Shown here piece after piece: positions 4,939 through 9,936 of a stretch of DNA of 9,936 nt (within the stretch, counting starts at the first letter, position 1; each line of letters begins with the position of its first letter). The notes beneath the pieces are model-generated. The model searched no databases, was not told the origin of the DNA, and saw only the letters and a program-made list of their open reading frames with translations. The stretch spans positions 1 to 9,936 of the forward strand of contig JAPLCS010000194.1 of assembly GCA_026392145.1 (NCBI GenBank), given 5' to 3'. Made by a program: the position numbers and the translations under genes. Origin of the DNA: Fimbriimonadales bacterium. Lineage in GTDB: Bacteria > Armatimonadota > Fimbriimonadia > Fimbriimonadales > Fimbriimonadaceae.

Positions 4939-6194
4939 ACGAACAACTTAAATCATTTTTAGACGGTGAGATGGATTCTGTGAATTCAATCGAATTTGAA
5001 AAACTGCTTGGTGAGACTCCAAGCCTGTTGAATGAGGCTGAAGACTTCCGGTTACTTTCGGCAACCTTGAAAACGGTTGACTTTGGAACTCCTTATGGAA
5101 TGGAAGAGTTGCAAGCTAAATTGAACAGTAAACAGACGATTCAGGCATCAAACAAGTCTTTATGGAGGCGAGCATGGCTGTTTAGTGGGTCTATGGTTGG
5201 CGCGTTGCTGGTAATCGCGATTATGTTTCCAGTTTTTGCTCAATCAAAGAGTGCGGCAAAGCGGACTCAATTGCTTGCTATGCAGCGGCGTGATAAATCT
5301 TCCGCGGACTCATTAGCTATGCCTGCCTCACCTATGCCGGGAGATGCGGAAATGACAAAATCACCTTCTGCTGGAGTGGCTTCTGCAGATGCAACTGTTG
5401 AGTCGGCACCTGTGGCTGCTTCTCCGATGGTCGAAGCGAAATCAATGCCTAGTGAATCTGGAAAGGTTGAGTTTGAGCGAAACATGTCGCAATTTCAGGC
5501 TTCACCTTCTTCGACTCCGCCAGTTGTTGGTCCACCAGATACACCTGCTGGAATCTATGTTGAGAGACAAGGTGATATTCAAGTTAAAGTTGATAATTTG
5601 TTGCAAACGGTGGATTTAGTTACCGGGATCGCAAAGTCTCTTGATGGATTTATAGTCAGTTCCAATGTTTCCAGAAAAGAAGATGGGGGCGAGGCGGTGG
5701 TTGTTTTTCGAGTGCCGACCTCTAACTTTGCGACTGCAATGACAAAGCTACAGCAAACTGGGGAGGTTCTATCCCTAAACAATTCGAGTCAGGATATCAC
5801 AGGAGAGACGGTCGACAATACTTCAAGAATGTTTAGCTGGGCAGATGAAGAGCAACGACTCATTGAAGAACTCAAGAAGGCAAAGGGAAATGATAAGTGG
5901 CGTATTCGAGCGGAACTCAATCAAGTTCGGGCTAATTTAGAAGCCTATAGAGCAAGCGTTAAAAGTCTTCGTGATCGAGCCAAGTACAGTACTATTACTG
6001 CCAACTTTGTGAGTGGGGATACTGGGACTGGCAATTCATCGTGGGCAAAGGACTCTCTAAAGGGAGCCACTGGAGGGCTGAGTGAAATTGGTCGAATTCT
6101 AGGTTCCATCACCATCTATGTTCTCGTGTTGAGTCCAATTTGGTTGCCATTTGTGATTGTCGGACTCATTATTCGAAGTCGTAACCGAGGGTAA
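4935..6194 (+). CDS. Membrane protein: anti-sigma-like N-terminus with DUF4349 domain
   Basis: 419 aa. Residues 1-60 are acidic and helical (EQLKSFLDGEMDSVNSIEFEKLLGETP), like the cytoplasmic sigma-binding part of anti-sigma factors, but without a zinc-type HxxxCxxC. TM1 is about 80-101 (AWLFSGSMVGALLVIAIMFPVFA). A low-complexity linker rich in Ser, Ala, Pro and Met spans 110-205. A DUF4349 domain spans about 206-415, including GDIQVKVDNLLQTVDLVTGIAKSLDGFI, VVVFRVPTSNF, a coiled coil around 300-350 and YSTITANF, and it ends in TM2 (about 388-413). The ATG overlaps the sigma factor stop and has GGAGG 7 nt upstream. The layout suggests the extracytoplasmic DUF4349 part senses something and frees the sigma factor. 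This is inferred; DUF4349 has no settled function. Confidence 0.85.
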   Translation: MNEQLKSFLDGEMDSVNSIEFEKLLGETPSLLNEAEDFRLLSATLKTVDFGTPYGMEELQAKLNSKQTIQASNKSLWRRAWLFSGSMVGALLVIAIMFPVFAQSKSAAKRTQLLAMQRRDKSSADSLAMPASPMPGDAEMTKSPSAGVASADATVESAPVAASPMVEAKSMPSESGKVEFERNMSQFQASPSSTPPVVGPPDTPAGIYVERQGDIQVKVDNLLQTVDLVTGIAKSLDGFIVSSNVSRKEDGGEAVVVFRVPTSNFATAMTKLQQTGEVLSLNNSSQDITGETVDNTSRMFSWADEEQRLIEELKKAKGNDKWRIRAELNQVRANLEAYRASVKSLRDRAKYSTITANFVSGDTGTGNSSWAKDSLKGATGGLSEIGRILGSITIYVLVLSPIWLPFVIVGLIIRSRNRG

Positions 6195-6204
6195 AACCAA
6201 GGCC

Positions 6205-6654
6205 GTGAATACGGTTAGTGACTACCTTTCAACATTAGCAGAGGACCGTCGGGAAATGATCTCGGCGGTCCGTTCTGTGATTCTTCAAAACCTACCCGAG
6301 GGCTATGAGGAAGGTATTCAATACAAAATGATTGGCTACTATGTTCCTCACACTGTATATCCTGCCGGATACCATTGTGATTCAAAGGAACCTTTGCCGT
6401 TTATAGCTCTTGCTGTAACCAAATCCGGAATGTCTTTGTATGCTTTTTGTTTATATTTAGATGAAAAAGTTACACAAAAAGTTATGGAAGGGTTTTCCGA
6501 AGCGGGAAAGAAACTAGACAAAGGAAAGGGCTGTCTGAGGTTCAAGAGGCTTTCGGATATTCCTCTCAATGTTATTGGAGAGATGGTTGCAAGTATGCCT
6601 GTTGATTTGTTCATTGCAGGCTATGAACAACAAATTCCTCGGAAGAAGAAGTGA
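6205..6654 (+). CDS. DUF1801/YdhG-like protein
   Basis: A small soluble protein of 149 aa with the DUF1801 (YdhG/YjbR-related, frataxin-like fold) pattern: VSDYLSTLAEDRREMISAVRSVILQNLPEGYEEGIQYKMIGYYVP, then a central strand region (PFIALAVTKSGMSLYAFCLYL), a lysine-rich stretch KKLDKGKGCLRFKRLSDIPL, and a C-terminal helix. Members are widespread and mostly uncharacterised; no catalytic residues are established, so I assign no reaction. It begins 10 nt after the DUF4349 gene and could share its transcript. Start choice is uncertain: GTG 6205 fits the family's N-terminus, with GAGGG a rather distant 13 nt upstream; TTG 6157 would add 16 residues and overlap the preceding gene by 38 nt. A strong terminator follows directly. 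Confidence 0.82.
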   Translation: MNTVSDYLSTLAEDRREMISAVRSVILQNLPEGYEEGIQYKMIGYYVPHTVYPAGYHCDSKEPLPFIALAVTKSGMSLYAFCLYLDEKVTQKVMEGFSEAGKKLDKGKGCLRFKRLSDIPLNVIGEMVASMPVDLFIAGYEQQIPRKKK

Positions 6655-6655
6655 A

Positions 6656-6694
6656 CTATACCGATTGAACAGATTCAATCGGTATAGTTTTTTT
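6656..6694 (+). terminator. Rho-independent terminator of the DUF1801 gene
   Basis: A 14-bp perfect stem, CTATACCGATTGAA (6656-6669) with TTCAATCGGTATAG (6674-6687), around a CAGA tetraloop and followed by seven T residues (6688-6694). It begins 2 nt after the stop codon. On the opposite strand there is no long T-run, so it should terminate rightward transcription chiefly, although it lies just past the CocE gene's stop. Confidence 0.94.
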
Positions 6695-6703
6695 CCAATT
6701 CAG

Positions 6704-8560
6704 TTATAGGTTTGCTGGATTGGTTGAATTGCTCGAGAGTTGTCTGAATGTTACTTTGCTGGCATTCTTCCCGCCCCATAGTAGCGAAATGGTCGCTTTC
6801 TTGAAGTCGGAATCTTTCGCTTGATGAATATTCATGAATTGGTTCGGGTTTCGATCGGCGATTGGGAACCAACTGCTTTGGACTTGGAACATGATTCTGT
6901 GTCCCTTGCGGAAGGTATGCATCGTCTCGTTGAGATCAAACTTAACTCTCGTCGCTTCACCTGGCTTAATCGGAGTCGGCTTTTCGAATGAGTTTCTGAA
7001 TTTCGCTCGGAAAATATCGCTTCGGACCATCATCTGGAAGTTCGCCATTGATTCAGACGTCGCACCTGCGGTCGTTTCTGTAGAATCGGTTGGGTACTCA
7101 TCAATAACTTTGACTACCAAGTCACAGTCAGTCCCCGTCGTTTTAATCCACAAATCGGCGGAAATCTTTCCTACAATTTGGACATCCGTTTTGAGAGGTT
7201 CAGAACGATATGTGAGCACATCGTTTCGCTTAGAAGCAAATAGTTGATTGTGAATAAGCCAATCGCCAGGAGCCCGCTTTGAGTTTATGTAGTCCTCTAA
7301 GTATGGCGTTGGATTGGTTGGATCACTGATGTAGCTATTGGCTCCACCTGTATTACCGAAGTCACTTCTAAATGAGACCCGCTTTCCATTATCGTCGGAG
7401 AAAAATGCATTGAGCTCCTTGAGACCTTTGGGCGGCCATTCAGAGAATTGGTGCCACTTGTTCACTCCGGTCTCGAAGATGTTTGCCTCAGCAGGAGCCG
7501 GGATATTCTTGTTATTGAGATACTTTTCGAAGAATGGAAATTCAATTTTTTCTCGGAAGTATTCGGCAGTGTTGACGCCAAACTTCACTTGACCAAGTGA
7601 TGCACCGGTTCCGCCTGCAAATCCACCGTGGAGCCAAGGCCCCATCACAATGAAATTGTCAGTTTTGTTCTGTTTTTCTCCAGCTTGGTAGAGGTTGAGC
7701 GCGCCCCATAAGTCTTCTTTGTCAAAGAAACCGCCGACTGTCAGCACCGCACATTTGACGTTTTTGAAGTTTCTAGGCAGTGATCTATCTTTCCAATACT
7801 GGTCATAGGTGTCATGAGCCAGGACTTCATTGTTCCAATAAGGGATGAGTCCTTTATAGTGCATCTTATCGAAATTTGGCAATGCTCCTGTATCAAGGTA
7901 GAACTGGTATGCCGATTTTCCAGCTCGGTCAATGACAGGTCGCTCTCCGCCCCTCGGAACATCAAAACCCGAGCAAAAATCAAATGTCTCTTGGAGGAAT
8001 AGTGCACCGTTATGATGGACATCATCACCTAGGAACCAATCGCTCACTGGTGCACCAGGTGAAACGGCTTTCAACGCTGGGTGATTGTTAACGGCTCCGA
8101 TTCCAGCATAGAATCCCGGGTAAGAAATTCCCCAAAGCCCGATGTTTCCGTTGTTATGGGGGACATTTTTCACCAGGTAATCGACTGTGTCGTAGGTGTC
8201 GGTGGTCTCGTCAATCTTTTCGTTTCCTTTCCGCATGGGACGGACGTTCACAAAGTCGCCGTCGCTCTTACCTTTGCCACGCACGTCTTGATAGACAAAA
8301 ATATAGTTTGCATTTACTAGCTGAGGAGTGCTTCTACGAGGGCCTGTGCTTGGTCCCCCCGCCCCGTAGCAGGTGCGTTCCATGAGCATCGGAGAATTAC
8401 CTTTGAGTGTCTTGGGTACCCATGCGATGGTGTAGAGCTTTACTCCGTCTCTCATGGGAATGTTGTATTCAAAGTAATCGTATTGGTCCCGAATGTTGGG
8501 GCGTTGGACCGCCATGGTAGCGATACCAAAGTGAGTGGTGGCAAGTAGAGTAGCAAACAC
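6704..8560 (-). CDS. CocE/NonD family serine hydrolase, probably exported
   Basis: An alpha/beta hydrolase of the X-Pro dipeptidyl-peptidase (S15)/CocE group, 618 aa; members cleave acyl esters or proline peptides and many are annotated as glutaryl-7-ACA acylases, so the substrate is open. YNIPMRDGVKLYT (32-44) and YQDVRGKGKSDG (90-101) are family marks. The triad is Ser146 in GLWGISYPG, Asp280 in VGGFFDKEDLWG, and His311 in GPWLHGG. A jelly-roll PepX_C-type domain follows (about 400-610, ending SLLWGGKNASKVTFRQL). Residues 1-18 resemble a short signal peptide with a possible TMA|VQ cleavage, but lack basic residues. GTG 8560 is preceded in frame by a TAA; it has no Shine-Dalgarno sequence and a TAAGAT box 6 nt upstream. 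Convergent with the DUF1801 gene, divergent from the next. Confidence 0.9.
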   Translation of the reverse strand: MFATLLATTHFGIATMAVQRPNIRDQYDYFEYNIPMRDGVKLYTIAWVPKTLKGNSPMLMERTCYGAGGPSTGPRRSTPQLVNANYIFVYQDVRGKGKSDGDFVNVRPMRKGNEKIDETTDTYDTVDYLVKNVPHNNGNIGLWGISYPGFYAGIGAVNNHPALKAVSPGAPVSDWFLGDDVHHNGALFLQETFDFCSGFDVPRGGERPVIDRAGKSAYQFYLDTGALPNFDKMHYKGLIPYWNNEVLAHDTYDQYWKDRSLPRNFKNVKCAVLTVGGFFDKEDLWGALNLYQAGEKQNKTDNFIVMGPWLHGGFAGGTGASLGQVKFGVNTAEYFREKIEFPFFEKYLNNKNIPAPAEANIFETGVNKWHQFSEWPPKGLKELNAFFSDDNGKRVSFRSDFGNTGGANSYISDPTNPTPYLEDYINSKRAPGDWLIHNQLFASKRNDVLTYRSEPLKTDVQIVGKISADLWIKTTGTDCDLVVKVIDEYPTDSTETTAGATSESMANFQMMVRSDIFRAKFRNSFEKPTPIKPGEATRVKFDLNETMHTFRKGHRIMFQVQSSWFPIADRNPNQFMNIHQAKDSDFKKATISLLWGGKNASKVTFRQLSSNSTNPANL

Positions 8561-8566
8561 GAATTC

Positions 8567-8572
8567 ATCTTA
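8567..8572 (-). promoter_or_regulatory. Putative -10 element of the CocE gene
   Basis: TAAGAT on the minus strand ends 6 nt before the GTG start at 8560-8558, predicting a leaderless mRNA. It is the same hexamer as ahead of lpxK. No clear -35 is visible 17 nt upstream. Confidence 0.42.
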
Positions 8573-8636
8573 CGAGAATTGGTCAGGAAAATAAAAGTGA
8601 ATGACCGATTTGGAGTAACTTATTCTCACTGTAGAG

Positions 8637-9518
8637 ATGCGCATGCGGAATCCGTTCAAGTTCTCACGACCCCAAGGCCCTGGATTTGGAATCAATAAGT
8701 CCTACTACATCTCTGTGCTGGCTGGGGTAGCGACTTTGCCTCCCATAGCAAAGATTGTTAATCCTAAAGGGAGCGGGGGTGCTCTGGAGGGATTTGGAGT
8801 GCCGCTCGTCGAGGGTACTGAAAAGGAACTCCTCGAGACCCCGATGTCGCGAGGTCAATATGCACTCGCCACATTGGATCGTAAAACGGTGCTCCGTTTG
8901 CGAGTAATGAATGCAGATGAAGCTGGATTTTCGCCGGAGGCAATTGCCAGGTCTGGACTAGCCAATCGATTGCAGCCTGAGTTGTTAGCTCGTTTAAGGT
9001 CAATGTGGCATCTCTGCCAGTTCACATTCGAAAGCCACGACCCAGAGGTTTATTCTTCTTTAGATTTTGTTTTAGCCTGTGCTCAACGCTTAGGGAATAT
9101 GACTGAGGGGGTTATAGCCGACCCGATTTCAGAGCAATATTTGTTACCTAGCGAAGTATTTCAGCTACCACGAGTGGACGCCAAAGTAGACGCAAGAGAG
9201 CATGTGACTGTGCATTTTCGGCAAGATTCCACTCAACCAGAATCTGGGATGTGGCACGCCTATACACGCGGCCTTTTCAAATTTGTGCAACCTGAATTTG
9301 AGTTGTTAGGTGTTGACTCTGCCGACCAAAAGCGAGTAGCTCAATTTCTGCTAGGGGCTGCGCAGGGTGTATTGATGGGGCATTTGGTTTCTAACGGTTC
9401 GCAAATTGGACCTTTTGAAGCAAGGTTAGGTGGGCTGAATCGAGGTCTTTGGGAGGGTATTCCTGTGATGGAATTGCTTCCACCCACAAAATCAAAAGTT
9501 GCTGAATTGATCTTTTAA
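8637..9518 (+). CDS. Unrecognised protein, 293 aa
   Basis: I do not recognise this protein. It appears cytoplasmic: no signal peptide, only a short mildly hydrophobic stretch at 24-36 (YISVLAGVATLPP). Notable segments are GKTVLRLRV-like DRKTVLRLRV (81-90), SSLDFVLACAQRLGNMTEGVIADPISEQYLLPSEVF (140-175), MWHAYTRGLFKFVQPEFELLGV (205-226) and a C-terminal MGHLVSNGSQIGPFEARLGGLNRGLWEG. The 'acidic start of helix, then GVIADP' and 'TRGL-KF--PE-EL' patterns faintly recall DUF4261-type proteins; this is a weak impression. Start is uncertain between ATG 8637 and ATG 8643; neither has a Shine-Dalgarno sequence, and a TATTCT (8621-8626) or TAGAGA (8632-8637) might be the -10. Divergent from the CocE gene across 76 nt, convergent with the nuclease gene. 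Codon use resembles its neighbours. Confidence 0.8.
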   Translation: MRMRNPFKFSRPQGPGFGINKSYYISVLAGVATLPPIAKIVNPKGSGGALEGFGVPLVEGTEKELLETPMSRGQYALATLDRKTVLRLRVMNADEAGFSPEAIARSGLANRLQPELLARLRSMWHLCQFTFESHDPEVYSSLDFVLACAQRLGNMTEGVIADPISEQYLLPSEVFQLPRVDAKVDAREHVTVHFRQDSTQPESGMWHAYTRGLFKFVQPEFELLGVDSADQKRVAQFLLGAAQGVLMGHLVSNGSQIGPFEARLGGLNRGLWEGIPVMELLPPTKSKVAELIF

Positions 9519-9542
9519 GAATCGGATCTGTACTTTCTGGGC

Positions 9543-9936
9543 TTAGTTGTAGTCAGGATTCTTTTTACACAAGGCCAAGAAATCGCAATCGGTGCAAAGT
9601 GGTTTCACTTTAGGTACCACGTCTTCAATGCTTGTGCTGAGGATTTGATTTCCGAGTATTAGAATGTCTTGCTCCAATTGGTCTATTTCTTGTCTTGAGA
9701 GGGCTGCTGAGCCCGTGGAGTTTGACCGCAGAGCGTGGATGGTGGCTCGGTATGGTTTATCAGGGAACGTCCGCGCGATTAGAAGCTGATAAATTGCCAT
9801 CGCAAGGTCGGTTTCCACCTCAGAATCAGTGATAGTTGACCTTCCTGATTTGTAGTCAATGATTTCCAGCGTGCCATCTTCGTGCTCATCAATTCGGTCT
9901 ATACGTCCTACTAAATCAAAGTCGCCCATATTGTAT
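9543..9936 (-). CDS. PD-(D/E)XK nuclease domain (RecB/AddB-like), C-terminal part, cut by window end
   Basis: The frame is open from the window end to the TAG at 9545-9543, so this is the C-terminus of a longer protein; an internal ATG at 9929 is unlikely to be its start because the nuclease domain begins upstream. Visible are GRIDRIDEHEDG (conserved Asp), LEIIDYKSGR with the D-x-K of the active site, AIYQLLIAR matching the QxxxY-type helix, and a terminal CTDCDFLALC, the last three cysteines of a 4Fe-4S cluster whose first would lie upstream of the window. This is typical of the nuclease domain at the end of AddB or related UvrD-like helicases, which process double-strand breaks. Whether a helicase part is attached cannot be seen here. 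It ends 24 nt from the convergent unrecognised gene, with no clear terminator between. Confidence 0.87.
   Translation of the reverse strand, partial: YNMGDFDLVGRIDRIDEHEDGTLEIIDYKSGRSTITDSEVETDLAMAIYQLLIARTFPDKPYRATIHALRSNSTGSAALSRQEIDQLEQDILILGNQILSTSIEDVVPKVKPLCTDCDFLALCKKNPDYN

Noticed and set aside
6157..6204. TTG start for the DUF1801 gene
   Set aside because: It would overlap the DUF4349 gene by 38 nt and adds residues not typical of the family; not fully excluded.
6834..7247. 137-codon plus-strand frame inside the CocE gene
   Set aside because: Antisense shadow of the PepX_C-type domain with no ribosome site or family features.

Overview
The window holds eleven protein-coding genes, two of them cut by the window edges, and no rRNA, tRNA, CRISPR array or insertion sequence that I can see. 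Base composition is moderate (roughly mid-40s to 50% GC by eye) and even. An lpxK gene implies a diderm bacterium with lipid A. Together with the infC-rpmI-rplT cluster, a FadN-type beta-oxidation protein and an ECF sigma factor joined to a DUF4349 anti-sigma-like protein, this looks like an environmental diderm from a less-studied phylum. Armatimonadota (Fimbriimonadia-like) is my best guess, held with low confidence.

Layout. 1-321 (-): N-terminal part of LpxK. 449-781 (+): HIT-family hydrolase, divergent from lpxK, with a perfect 18-bp inverted repeat over its promoter and start codon. 778-2973 (-): FadN-like 3-hydroxyacyl-CoA dehydrogenase/enoyl-CoA hydratase, convergent with the HIT gene; the two stop codons share a CTAG. 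3088-4299 (+): infC-rpmI-rplT translation operon behind a fully consensus sigma-70 promoter; infC appears to start at AUA. It ends in two overlapping, mutually exclusive terminator hairpins. 4435-6194 (+): ECF sigma factor and, by ATGA overlap, a membrane protein with an anti-sigma-like N-terminus and a DUF4349 C-terminus. 6205-6654 (+): DUF1801/YdhG-like protein, followed by a strong terminator. 6704-8560 (-): secreted CocE/NonD serine hydrolase. 8637-9518 (+): unrecognised protein. 9543-9936 (-): C-terminal part of a PD-(D/E)XK nuclease with an Fe-S-type Cys cluster.

Two modes of initiation appear side by side. The ribosomal-protein operon, fadN and the anti-sigma gene have recognisable Shine-Dalgarno sequences. 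lpxK, the HIT gene, the sigma factor gene and the CocE gene have none. Instead each has a TANNAT -10-like hexamer ending 6-8 nt before its start codon (three of the four are GTG), as expected of leaderless mRNAs.

I see no obvious new multi-gene system. The best leads are the palindrome at the HIT promoter/start, the AUA start of infC with its feedback implication, the possible RNA switch between rpmI and rplT, and the sigma/DUF4349 pair.
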